A stretch of DNA of 64,000 nucleotides from contig CAZODQ010000003.1 in assembly GCA_964578625.1 (NCBI GenBank), forward strand, positions 1 to 64,000, in the 5' to 3' direction. This stretch comes from CAZBSE01 sp964578625 (GTDB lineage: Bacteria; Actinomycetota; Humimicrobiia; Humimicrobiales; Humimicrobiaceae). Of the stretch, positions 18,098 to 26,907 are shown piece after piece. Every line of letters begins with the position of its first letter. Position 1 is the stretch's first letter. Under the pieces are notes generated by a model. It was not told the origin of the DNA. It made no database searches and worked only from the letters and a program-made list of their open reading frames with translations. Made by a program: the position numbers and the translations under genes.

Positions 18098-19456
18098 CTA
18101 TCCTATATCGGCTTCGTCTTTCAATTCCTGCAGTATTTCTTTGATTTGCCTTTTTTTTCTGGATTCTTTATCTTCTACTTCTGTATCCTGATCTTTGACC
18201 TTAAGTTCCTTATCTTTTTTATCTGAAGCTTCTGCCTTTTTTGTATCTTTTTCAGCTTCTTTCTTTGTCACTTTGCTCTTTTTATCCCTGGCTTCCGTTT
18301 TAGCTTTTTCAACTTTTTTTTCTTCTTTTTCTTCTTTGTCTTCCTCCGGCTTTTCTACTTGCTTTATACTGAAAGCCATCCTTCTCTTATCAAAATCTAT
18401 ATCAATAATTCTTATCTCTAACTCATCACCGATTTTTGCAATATCGCTTGGCCTTTTTACCGGCTCCTGACTCATCTCGGATATATGCACAAGACCTTCA
18501 AGGTCTTCTTCTATTTGCACAAATAAACCAAATTTGACTATCCTTGTCACTTTTCCCTTTACTATATCTTTTATAGAATATTTTTTTATCCTCTCCAGCC
18601 ACGGATCTTTCTGTGTTTGCTTTAAACCAAGAGAAAGCCTCTGTTTTTCATAATCAATATCCAATATTTCCACATCCACTTCCTGATTAACGACAACGAC
18701 TTCTGAAGGGTGTTTCACATGATTCCACGAAAGTTCTGATATATGAACCAGACCATCAACACCATTTACATCAACAAACGCACCGAAATCTGCAATACTG
18801 GTTACTACACCCTTTTTAACCTGACCGATTTCCATATTATTGAGTATTTCCTTCCGCTGCTCTCTTCTTTCGTCCTCAATAATCACCTTTCGTGACAGAA
18901 CAACATTATTCCTGTTTCTATCGACTTCAATTATCTTACAAACACATTTTTCTCCGATATAGGATTCAAGTTCTTTAATTTTCCTGACATCTATCAATGA
19001 TGCCGGAAGGAATCCTCTAAGACCTATATCTACAATCAGGCCGCCTTTAACACACTCTATTATCTCACCTTCAACCGTATCGCCATTTTCATAAATTTTT
19101 TCTATCCTGTCAAAATTCTGTTCTACTTCAGCTCTTTTCTTTGAAAGCAGTAAACGGCCGTCCTGATCCTCTTTCTGAAGCACCATAATCTCTATTTCAT
19201 CATTAACCTTTAGAATATCTCCGGGTTTGACATCATTTCTTATTGATAATTCACTTAAGGGTATGACACCCTCTGATTTAAAACCTACATCGACCAAGAC
19301 TTCATCCTTATCGATCTTTACTACCTTACCCTTAACCAAGTCTCCGTCATTTAAATTGATCATGGTAAGGTCATAATTGGGAACCATTTCCCCCTTTTCG
19401 TTTTCTATCATACAATTGTCATTAGTTATTTTTTTATTAATATCATTTTTTACCAT
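18098..19456 (-). CDS. rpsA: 30S ribosomal protein S1
   Basis: About 452 aa with four S1 RNA-binding domains (each with the G-D-x-V-x-G pattern: GDLVKGKVV, GDTVEGEII, GQVKKGVVT, IVKGKVTRI) and the VHISE(L/M)S motif in domains 3 and 4. Four-domain S1 is typical of Gram-positive-type proteins; E. coli has six. A Lys/Glu-rich tail of about 80 residues follows the last domain. I chose the ATG at 19456 because GAGGGTGAT lies just upstream; an ATG at 19501 has no ribosome site. It is directly downstream of polA, as in Actinobacteria. Confidence 0.95.
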   Translation of the reverse strand: MVKNDINKKITNDNCMIENEKGEMVPNYDLTMINLNDGDLVKGKVVKIDKDEVLVDVGFKSEGVIPLSELSIRNDVKPGDILKVNDEIEIMVLQKEDQDGRLLLSKKRAEVEQNFDRIEKIYENGDTVEGEIIECVKGGLIVDIGLRGFLPASLIDVRKIKELESYIGEKCVCKIIEVDRNRNNVVLSRKVIIEDERREQRKEILNNMEIGQVKKGVVTSIADFGAFVDVNGVDGLVHISELSWNHVKHPSEVVVVNQEVDVEILDIDYEKQRLSLGLKQTQKDPWLERIKKYSIKDIVKGKVTRIVKFGLFVQIEEDLEGLVHISEMSQEPVKRPSDIAKIGDELEIRIIDIDFDKRRMAFSIKQVEKPEEDKEEKEEKKVEKAKTEARDKKSKVTKKEAEKDTKKAEASDKKDKELKVKDQDTEVEDKESRKKRQIKEILQELKDEADIG

Positions 19457-19537
19457 ATTTAATAAATCACCCTCTGCTTTAATATTGAAAAAGGATAACA
19501 TGCAAGAAAATAATAATCAATATTATAAAATAATTTT

Positions 19538-22294
19538 TTAAATATACCAATTTCTGCCGGTCTCTATATCCACTTTAAGTTTCACTTTTAATCTGATACA
19601 GTTTTCCATTGATTCTATTACAAGTTTTTTAACTCTTTTCAGATCTTTTTCTTTTAATTCAAGGACCAGTTCATCATGAACATGGAGTATAATATTACTA
19701 TCTATTTTAACTGATTCTAATTTTTCAAAAAGCCTAATTGTCGAAAGCTTCATTATGTCCGCTGCACTGCCCTGTATGGGTGTATTTACTGCAAATCTTT
19801 CTCCTAAACTTCTGATCCTGTTGTTAGAACTTCCCATCTCTTTTATATATCTTTTTCTTCCGAAAATCGTGGTGGAATAACCTTTTTTATATGCTTCATC
19901 TATTAAAAACCTTAAATACTTTTTAACACCTGAATATCTCTCAAAATACTTATCAATATATTCTCTGGCTTCTTCTTCCGGAATAGAAAGCCTCCTCATC
20001 AAACCATACTCGGTCATTCCATATATTATCCCAAAATTTATTGTTTTTGCCCTTCTTCTTAATGTATTATCTACATCACTATAATTAACACCAAAAATCT
20101 CAGAGGCTGTCCGTATATGTATGTCTTCTTCCCTGTTAAATGAATCTATTAGATTATCATCACCTGATAGGTGGGCCAGTACCCTTAACTCGATCTGTGA
20201 ATAGTCTGAAGCTAAAATTAGATCATAACCTTCTCCAGGGATAAAGGCTTTTCTTATCTGTTTTCCGTACTCAGTTCTTACAGGTATATTTTGCAGGTTG
20301 GGTTCACTACTGCTTATTCTGCCAGTGGAAGTTCCTAACTGGTTATATGTGGTATGAACTCTTGAATCTTTACTATCTATCAGGCCGGGTAATACATCAA
20401 TATACGTATTTTTAAGTTTAGTTTTTTCCCTGTAGTCCAATATCTCTTTTATTACCGGAGAACTTTTATAAATAGCTTTTAGAGTGTTGGCATCGGTGGA
20501 AAAACCAGTTTTAGTTTTTTTTGTAATGGGAAGCCTTAACTTTTTATAAAGAATTTCGGATAGCTGCTGTGAGGAGTTTATATTAAACTCTTCACCACAG
20601 AGCCTGTAAATATCTTTTTTAAGTTTTTTTATATCAAGGTCGTATTTTTTTATCAAACCGTTTAAATACTCCCTGTCTATATTTACTCCCGTATATTCCA
20701 TTTCAGCCAGTATTCGTATAAGAGGCCCCTCTATCTGCCGGTACAGTTCTTCCAGTCCCTCTTTTTTTATTCTTTCAAGCAATTTAATCTCTATTTCTTC
20801 ATATAGGCTTAACCTTTTCAATACTTCATCCAGTCTTTCTTTTTTTATCTCTATTTCAGGTCTTTCATCATCATAAAGCTCAAGCTTTAATTGTCTTTCT
20901 TTTTTTAGCTTCTCAGTTTCCAATAACTCGCTTTCATCTTTTACATTGCTTGATCCAATATCTTCTAAATCCATATTTAAAACATCCCTGATTACCTCTT
21001 CTAAATCAGTCTGCGATTTAACAGGATTTAAGATCAAATATAATATCTCATAATCTATAAGCTGTCCTTTCAGTTCAATTCCGAAATCCTTTAATACCTT
21101 GTATATTTTTTTAAAATCAAAACCCGATTTCCTGATATCTCTGTTCCCCATCAATTTTATTATGCCTTTTTTTATATTGCTCTCTTTCAGATCTTCACTA
21201 TCGATCAAGTAGGCGTTTTTGCTGTTAAAGTATAATATTATTCCGTATAATCTATCTTTATTACCAAAATCTGTAATATATACATGCTCACTGAAATCTT
21301 CACTCAATTCATCAAAGTTTAAATTTCCGGTCAAATGTTTTAAGTCGATTTTACATGCCTTTTTTTTAACTTTTGGTCTATCGTCTTTAAAGTCTACCCT
21401 ATCCTTTAGATTATCTAGCCTCTTTCCCAGAGATCTAAATTCAAGGGTCCCAAATATCTGCTTTACTTTTATGAAACTGACATTTCTAAAACTATTATCT
21501 ATAACTTTCTCAATATCAATATCTATATCTTGAGCTGTCTTTAAAGCAGTTAATTTTTTACTGAGAAGGGCGAGGTCTTTATTATCAATTAAAAGTCCCT
21601 TTAACCTCTGATTTTCTACTTCATTAATATTTTTATAGATTTCTTCAATACAGCCATATTTCTGTACAAGCATTCTTGCTGTCTTCGGACCTATACCCGG
21701 GATTCCAGGTATATTATCAGAACTATCCCCCATCAGGGCTAAAAGATCTTTTATTCTTTCCGGACTGACTCCAAATTTTTCTTCTACCATTTTTGGATCA
21801 TATATTACTGTATCCGTAATACCCTTTTTTACACCCATAACATTTATATTACGCGAAACCAGTTGTAATATATCTTTATCACCTGTAACTATTATTATTT
21901 GGTCATATTTATCTTTAATATTTTCCGCTATAGCTGCGAGTATATCATCGGCTTCAAAACCATCCTTTTCTAAATAAATAATGCCGAAGGCATCAAGGAC
22001 TTCTTTAATTAAAGGAAACTGCTTTGACAGTTCATCTGGCATTTTCTTCCTATGAATTTTATACTGGTCAAATATCTTATGTCTGAATGTAGGTACCTTA
22101 CTGTCAAATGTACATATTATGGTATCAGGATTCTGATCCTCTATAAGTTTTAACAGCATATTGGTAAATCCTAAAACGGCATTGGTTATGATTCCTGATG
22201 AAGTGGAAATATTATCCGGAATCGCATAAAAAGCACGATATGCGATGTTATTTCCATCAATTAAAATAGCTTTACTGTCTCTGCCGTTTTTCAA
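19538..22294 (-). CDS. polA: DNA polymerase I
   Basis: A 918-aa replication/repair polymerase with an N-terminal 5'-3' exonuclease (FEN) domain (LIDGNNIAYRAFYA, TGDKDILQL, GDSSDNIPGIPGIGPKTA) and a C-terminal family A polymerase domain (DYSQIELRVLAH, RRRAKTINFGIIYG, and HDELVLE). The middle domain occupies the 3'-5' exonuclease position, but the DxE metal motif is not visible (the strand reads HVYITDFGN), so proofreading is probably lost, as in several Gram-positive Pol I enzymes. The start is a TTG with AGGAG 6 nt upstream. Confidence 0.97.
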   Translation of the reverse strand: MKNGRDSKAILIDGNNIAYRAFYAIPDNISTSSGIITNAVLGFTNMLLKLIEDQNPDTIICTFDSKVPTFRHKIFDQYKIHRKKMPDELSKQFPLIKEVLDAFGIIYLEKDGFEADDILAAIAENIKDKYDQIIIVTGDKDILQLVSRNINVMGVKKGITDTVIYDPKMVEEKFGVSPERIKDLLALMGDSSDNIPGIPGIGPKTARMLVQKYGCIEEIYKNINEVENQRLKGLLIDNKDLALLSKKLTALKTAQDIDIDIEKVIDNSFRNVSFIKVKQIFGTLEFRSLGKRLDNLKDRVDFKDDRPKVKKKACKIDLKHLTGNLNFDELSEDFSEHVYITDFGNKDRLYGIILYFNSKNAYLIDSEDLKESNIKKGIIKLMGNRDIRKSGFDFKKIYKVLKDFGIELKGQLIDYEILYLILNPVKSQTDLEEVIRDVLNMDLEDIGSSNVKDESELLETEKLKKERQLKLELYDDERPEIEIKKERLDEVLKRLSLYEEIEIKLLERIKKEGLEELYRQIEGPLIRILAEMEYTGVNIDREYLNGLIKKYDLDIKKLKKDIYRLCGEEFNINSSQQLSEILYKKLRLPITKKTKTGFSTDANTLKAIYKSSPVIKEILDYREKTKLKNTYIDVLPGLIDSKDSRVHTTYNQLGTSTGRISSSEPNLQNIPVRTEYGKQIRKAFIPGEGYDLILASDYSQIELRVLAHLSGDDNLIDSFNREEDIHIRTASEIFGVNYSDVDNTLRRRAKTINFGIIYGMTEYGLMRRLSIPEEEAREYIDKYFERYSGVKKYLRFLIDEAYKKGYSTTIFGRKRYIKEMGSSNNRIRSLGERFAVNTPIQGSAADIMKLSTIRLFEKLESVKIDSNIILHVHDELVLELKEKDLKRVKKLVIESMENCIRLKVKLKVDIETGRNWYI

Positions 22295-22405
22295 TTAAAA
22301 CTCCTGATAATTAAAAAGTTAATGAGTTATTTTGATATTACTATATATCCCTTAAAAAATTTTAATTTAATTCTATAGAATTCCTGTAAAAAACTACGAT
22401 TTTAT

Positions 22406-22433
22406 TTGACATAAGAACATAATTTTATATTAT
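22406..22433 (+). promoter_or_regulatory. Predicted sigma-70-type promoter of the glutamate-synthase-like gene
   Basis: A consensus -35 TTGACA (22406-22411) is followed after 16 nt by TATTAT (22428-22433). It gives an untranslated leader of about 160 nt before the ATG at 22599. Confidence 0.55.
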
Positions 22434-22598
22434 AACATTTAACTAAAATAATTTTATATAACATAAAGACACAGATAATAAGAAAGCAGAGAAGCTTTCC
22501 ATGCATTGAGGCAAATTTTTTTGGCATTGCAGCCATTAAAGTAATGAAGCTTTTTTTATGTAGACTATTGACAATAGCAATTTTACAAAGGAGTAAAA
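22434..22598 (+). promoter_or_regulatory. Untranslated leader with small hairpins and a palindrome
   Basis: The leader has a hairpin with arms GAAAGC (22482-22487) and GCTTTC (22494-22499), two copies of GCATTG on either side of a T-run, and the palindrome CTATTGACAATAG (22565-22577) just before the ribosome site AAAGGAG. I recognise no riboswitch class. The palindrome could be an operator or a small hairpin. Confidence 0.4.
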
Positions 22599-24182
22599 AT
22601 GAGTTATTCAAAAATCAATTCATCATCTGCAACATCTACTAAAAATCTTTACGGCGACAATATAAGTCCGTTCAGCGGGATGTGTGTAATCTGTTCCGAA
22701 GGCTGCCTGGGATTATGTGAGATCGGTAAATCATCATACAGGAGCAGCGAAAATATCTATCCACAGCCATTTGGCGAAATTACTGCAGCTTCACAAAAAG
22801 ACTATCCTCTGGATTATTCCCATTTTAATATAATGGGAACTGCATTTGGCGCTCATGGAATTGAAGAAGACAGCGATAAAGCAATATTTACCAACGTCAA
22901 TTTAGAGGCAGTTATAGGGAAAAATAAGGATCTAAAATTAAAACTCCCTTTTATTATACCGGGACTGGGTTCCACCGACATCGCCCGTAAAAATTGGGAT
23001 GGGCTGGCCATTGGAGCGGCTATAACCGGTACGATTTTAACTATTGGCGAAAACGTATGCGGAATTGACCCTAAGTCAGAATTCGATAGTAATGGGAAAG
23101 TTACCCATTCCCCCGAACTGAAGAGGAGAGTCGACCTTTATAAAAAATGGCAGCAGAAAGGCTATGGCGGAATCGTGGTCCAGTCAAATGTAGAAGACAG
23201 CAGATTCGGAGTCCTTGAATATGCCATAAGAGAGCTGGGAGTGGAAATAGTCGAGTTAAAATGGGGCCAGGGCGCCAAAGATATTGGCGGCGAGATAAAA
23301 ATAAATAATATTGAAAAAGCAATTGAAATTAAAAAGAGAGGATATATCGTATTACCCAATCCTCTTGACCCGGAAGTACAAAAAGCATTCAAGCATGGTG
23401 ATTTCAAAGAATTTGAAAGGCATTCCAGAGTAGGTATGGGCAGCAAGGAAGTTTTTCTTGCAAGCGTTGAAAATCTAAGAAAAGCAGGTGCAAAATATAT
23501 ATTCCTAAAAACAGGTGCCTATAGACCAGTAGATCTGGCAAAAGCCATAAAATTTTCTTCCGAAGCTGGCATCGATCTTCTAACCTTAGACGGCGCAGGC
23601 GGCGGTACTGGAATGAGCCCATGGCGTATGATGAATGAATGGGGAGTACCTACAGTCTATCTACAGTGCATGGCATATGAATATACAAAATCTCTGGCAG
23701 ACAAGGGAAGTTACGTTCCAGATCTTGCTATAGCCGGAGGATTTACACTTGAAGATCTTATTTTTAAGGGCCTGTCTTTAGGTGCACCATATTTCAAGCT
23801 GGTTGGAATGGCCCGTTCTCCTATTACAGCCTGCATGGTAGGTAAAACCATCACTGATAAAATCGAATCAGGAAATATTCCCAAATCAATTGAAAAATAC
23901 GGCACCGACCTGGAATCAATATTTGTAGAAGTAACAGACCTGCGGAAAGAATTCAAAGACAGAGCGAAAGATATTCCCGGCTCAGCCATAGGACTTTATT
24001 CTTACTATAAAAGACTGGAGCAGGGCTTAAAGCAGCTTATGGCCGGTGCTAGAAAATTTGCCTTAAAATATATAAACAGAGACGACATAGCATCGCTTAC
24101 AAAAGAAGCTTCCGAAGTTTCAGGGATACCTTACATTATGGACGTTGACAAACAGGAAGCAAAAAAAATACTGGATTCTTAA
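22599..24182 (+). CDS. FMN-binding glutamate-synthase-family protein (archaeal-type GltB-like)
   Basis: A 527-aa TIM-barrel flavoprotein of the glutamate synthase large-domain family found as a stand-alone protein in archaea and anaerobic bacteria. It carries the FMN/substrate loops LTLDGAGGGTGMSPWRMMNEWG and IAGGFTLEDLIFKGLSLGA (both shortened in comparison to full GltB). The N-terminus has a CxxCxxxCxxxC cluster (C29, C32, C36, C40). The [3Fe-4S] motif of canonical GltB (CHxNxCPxG) is not seen. No glutaminase domain is present, so ammonia or a partner must supply nitrogen if it makes glutamate. True reaction is not established. Confidence 0.82.
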   Translation: MSYSKINSSSATSTKNLYGDNISPFSGMCVICSEGCLGLCEIGKSSYRSSENIYPQPFGEITAASQKDYPLDYSHFNIMGTAFGAHGIEEDSDKAIFTNVNLEAVIGKNKDLKLKLPFIIPGLGSTDIARKNWDGLAIGAAITGTILTIGENVCGIDPKSEFDSNGKVTHSPELKRRVDLYKKWQQKGYGGIVVQSNVEDSRFGVLEYAIRELGVEIVELKWGQGAKDIGGEIKINNIEKAIEIKKRGYIVLPNPLDPEVQKAFKHGDFKEFERHSRVGMGSKEVFLASVENLRKAGAKYIFLKTGAYRPVDLAKAIKFSSEAGIDLLTLDGAGGGTGMSPWRMMNEWGVPTVYLQCMAYEYTKSLADKGSYVPDLAIAGGFTLEDLIFKGLSLGAPYFKLVGMARSPITACMVGKTITDKIESGNIPKSIEKYGTDLESIFVEVTDLRKEFKDRAKDIPGSAIGLYSYYKRLEQGLKQLMAGARKFALKYINRDDIASLTKEASEVSGIPYIMDVDKQEAKKILDS

Positions 24183-24206
24183 ATTAAATCAATTACAACT
24201 AAAGAA

Positions 24207-24245
24207 TAAACGCCATTAGATTTCATAAAAATTTAATGGCGTTTA
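24207..24245 (+). terminator. Transcription terminator hairpin after the glutamate-synthase-like gene
   Basis: A perfect 12-bp stem, TAAACGCCATTA (24207-24218) with TAATGGCGTTTA (24234-24245), lies 25 bp after the stop codon. It is followed by TATTTAC, a weak U-tract. Confidence 0.7.
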
Positions 24246-24350
24246 TATTTACAGAAATATAACAAATTATTAAATAATCATCAATATTTTACGGTTTATT
24301 AATTGCCTCATTCTTGATTATAATCCGTATAAATTGTATTATTTTAGAGC

Positions 24351-24439
24351 GCCGGAGTGGCGGAATTGGCAGACGCGCTGGACTCAAAATCCAGTGAACC
24401 GCGAGGTTCATGTCGGTTCGAACCCGACCTTCGGCACCA
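24351..24439 (+). tRNA. tRNA-Leu (anticodon CAA)
   Basis: A class II tRNA with a long variable arm. The acceptor GCCGGAG pairs with CTTCGGC, the anticodon stem CTGGA/TCCAG encloses CTCAAAA (anticodon CAA), and the T-loop is TTCGAAC. CCA is encoded at 24437-24439. It converges with pfkA, whose stop is 15 bp away. Confidence 0.97.
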
Positions 24440-24453
24440 GAGACAAATCTTGC

Positions 24454-25419
24454 CTATAAAGTCAGGATATGCGCAAGTTTATATAATTCTTTGTCTATTT
24501 CCTTCTTTTTTTCAAAAATTTCTTCAAACCTGGATATCTCTATTTTCATGCTTTTAATTCCCACCATACAGTCACTTTTACCCTCCAGCAGCAGGTCTAC
24601 TGACTTTTTACCGAATTCTGCGGCCAATATCCTGTCCATAGCGGACGGAGAACCTCCTCTTTGAATATGACCAAGCACCGAGACCCTGACTTCATGTCCT
24701 ACCAGTAATTTAATGGAGGATGCAACTTCACTTGCCTTGGCTGCTCCTTCTGCTACTATAATCAGAATATGTCTCTTACTTGCTCTATGGTCTTTGATCT
24801 GATTTGCCACTTTGACTAAATCAACTTCTATTTCAGGAATCAATATATAGTCAGCCCCGCAAGCAATTCCGGTATTTACTGCAATTATTCCCGAATCTCT
24901 TCCCATTACTTCTATTACAAATATTCTATCATGAGAAGATGCCGTATCTCTTATTTTTGAAATGAGACCGATTATCACATTAAGTGCTGTATCAAAACCA
25001 ATGCTATAATCAGTACCAACTACATCATTATCTATAGTTGCCGGAATACCTACAACCTGAACTCCCTGCTTATGAAGTTCATGAGCACCTCTAAATGTAC
25101 CATCGCCGCCTATTACTACCAGTCCTTCTATATTATTTTTTTTCAAATTTGCTATTGCCTCTTTCTGCCCTTCTCCGCACTTGAATCTTTCCGACCTTGC
25201 CGAATATAAAAAAGTGCCTCCCCTGTCAATGATTCCGCTCACAGAGTTTAAATTTAACACTTCAAAATTATTATTAACTAGCCCCTTATAACCCTCATAA
25301 AATCCATATACCTCCATATTATTATATATTGCATACCTTGTAACTGCTCTTATGACTGCATTCATACCGCTTGCATCCCCACCGCTTGTCATAAGTGCTA
25401 TTCTTCTTTTTCCTCCCAC
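24454..25419 (-). CDS. pfkA: ATP-dependent 6-phosphofructokinase
   Basis: A 321-aa enzyme that phosphorylates fructose 6-phosphate to the 1,6-bisphosphate. Visible motifs are TSGGDASGMNAVIRA, VVIGGDGTFRGA, the catalytic TIDNDVVGTD, and GHIQRGGSPSAMDR. Gly in GGDGT and Ala in PATIDND favour ATP rather than pyrophosphate as donor (PPi enzymes carry Asp and Lys there). It lies 12 bp after hisIE, so it is probably co-transcribed with the histidine genes. Confidence 0.96.
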   Translation of the reverse strand: MGGKRRIALMTSGGDASGMNAVIRAVTRYAIYNNMEVYGFYEGYKGLVNNNFEVLNLNSVSGIIDRGGTFLYSARSERFKCGEGQKEAIANLKKNNIEGLVVIGGDGTFRGAHELHKQGVQVVGIPATIDNDVVGTDYSIGFDTALNVIIGLISKIRDTASSHDRIFVIEVMGRDSGIIAVNTGIACGADYILIPEIEVDLVKVANQIKDHRASKRHILIIVAEGAAKASEVASSIKLLVGHEVRVSVLGHIQRGGSPSAMDRILAAEFGKKSVDLLLEGKSDCMVGIKSMKIEISRFEEIFEKKKEIDKELYKLAHILTL

Positions 25420-25431
25420 TGTAATTACTCC

Positions 25432-26088
25432 TTATTTTCTTCTGTTTTTTAACTCATTGAATATTTCTTCTAAAGTAATTTTCTTTTCAACCATCAAAAC
25501 CAATAGATGATAGAGCAGGTCAGCTATCTCATATACTGTACTTCTTTTACTCTGATGTTTTGATGATAAAACAACCTCCATACTCTCCTCACCGAATTTT
25601 TTTATTATTTCATCCAGCCCTTTTTTATGGAGTGAATATGTATAAGAATCAGAGACTCTATTTTTAATTCTACTCTCAATTACTCCATATAGTTCATCCA
25701 TTATGTTTTGTTTCAAGCTGTCCGTGGGACACTTCTTAAAATCTATATTTTTATCGATATTTTTAAGAGTTCTATAAAAGCAGCTTCTATTCCCTGTATG
25801 ACATGCATTGCCCACCTGTTCTACACTGATTAATAAGGCATCTCCGTCACAATCGTATTTTATGGCCTTTATTTTCTGTATATTCCCTGATGTTTCACCC
25901 TTGTTCCAGAGTTTCTTTTTACTCCTGCTCCAAAACCATGTTGTACCTGTAGTCAAACTTTTATTCAGAGATTCTCTGTTCATATAAGCAACCATAAGAA
26001 CTTCACCGGTCTTGTAATCCTGTATAACAGCCGGGATCAGACCGGATGTTCTTTCTTCCCCTGTATTATTTTTATTACCCTTTTTCAT
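25432..26088 (-). CDS. hisIE: Bifunctional phosphoribosyl-AMP cyclohydrolase / phosphoribosyl-ATP pyrophosphatase
   Basis: A 218-aa fusion catalysing steps 2 and 3 of histidine synthesis. The N-terminal HisI domain has the metal sites YDCDGDALLI and the Cys pair in CHTGNRSCFY. The C-terminal HisE domain (from about residue 120) has EESMEVVLSSKHQS and YEIADLLYHLLVLM. Order and length match standard HisIE. It lies 60 bp downstream of hisF and 12 bp upstream of pfkA. Confidence 0.96.
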   Translation of the reverse strand: MKKGNKNNTGEERTSGLIPAVIQDYKTGEVLMVAYMNRESLNKSLTTGTTWFWSRSKKKLWNKGETSGNIQKIKAIKYDCDGDALLISVEQVGNACHTGNRSCFYRTLKNIDKNIDFKKCPTDSLKQNIMDELYGVIESRIKNRVSDSYTYSLHKKGLDEIIKKFGEESMEVVLSSKHQSKRSTVYEIADLLYHLLVLMVEKKITLEEIFNELKNRRK

Positions 26089-26148
26089 ATCTTTACAATT
26101 CCTTTTTTAGTTTATCTAACTATACTCACTATACTGTCATCACTACAC

Positions 26149-26907
26149 TTATATTCTCACATTTATTCCTTCAGACTTAAGGTATTCCTTGGCTTCCCTT
26201 ATGGTATTCTGTCTATAATGAAAAATAGATGCCGCCAGCACTGCATCAGCATCAGCATACTTGATGACATCTCTTAGATGTTCCAGCTTTCCTGCCCCTC
26301 CCGACGCGATAACCGGTATATTTACTGCAGATGTTATTGAACGTGTAAGTTCTAAATCATAGCCATCCTTTGTGCCATCTTTATCCATACTTGTAAGCAG
26401 TATCTCTCCAGCTCCCATTTCTTCGACTTTTTTTGCCCAACTGACCGCATTTATGCCCGTCGGAGTTCTTCCACCATTTATATATACCTCCCAAAAGCTC
26501 CTGCTTTTATATTTTGCATCAATGGCAATCACTATACACTGGCTTCCAAAAATCCTGGAAGCTCTGCTTATAAAAGAAGGATCCTTTACTGCAGATGTAT
26601 TTATCGAAATCTTATCAGCGCCCTTTTTTAGTATTTCTCTAATATGATCTATACTCCCTATTCCTCCGCCTATGGTATATGGTATAAATACTTTTTCAGC
26701 AGTTTTGCTTGCAAGTTCTACCACTGTTTTTCTCTCTTCATGTGAAGCTGTTATATCCAGGAATACTACCTCATCAGCACCTTCTCTATCATAGAAAGCT
26801 GCCATATCTGCAGGATCGCCTGCGTCCTTTAAATTTATAAAACTTATTCCTTTTACAACTCTTCCCTTATCTACATCCAGGCAGGGGATTATTCTTTTGG
26901 TTATCAT
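26149..26907 (-). CDS. hisF: Imidazole glycerol phosphate synthase cyclase subunit
   Basis: A 252-aa barrel that uses ammonia delivered by HisH to form imidazole glycerol phosphate and AICAR. Catalytic Asp residues are visible in IPCLDVDKGRVVKG and VIAIDAKYKS, with phosphate loops in GGGIGS and ASGGAGKLEHL. The ATG overlaps the hisA stop as ATGA. Confidence 0.97.
   Translation of the reverse strand: MITKRIIPCLDVDKGRVVKGISFINLKDAGDPADMAAFYDREGADEVVFLDITASHEERKTVVELASKTAEKVFIPYTIGGGIGSIDHIREILKKGADKISINTSAVKDPSFISRASRIFGSQCIVIAIDAKYKSRSFWEVYINGGRTPTGINAVSWAKKVEEMGAGEILLTSMDKDGTKDGYDLELTRSITSAVNIPVIASGGAGKLEHLRDVIKYADADAVLAASIFHYRQNTIREAKEYLKSEGINVRI

Noticed and set aside
22402..22611. 69-aa minus-strand ORF with a hydrophobic stretch
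   Set aside because: It overlaps the promoter and leader of the glutamate-synthase-like gene, has no ribosome site and an unlikely composition.
24357..24557. Apparent 66-aa ORF starting MAELADALDSKS
   Set aside because: It is a translation of the tRNA-Leu(CAA) gene and its flank; this string is a well-known artefact of tRNA-Leu.
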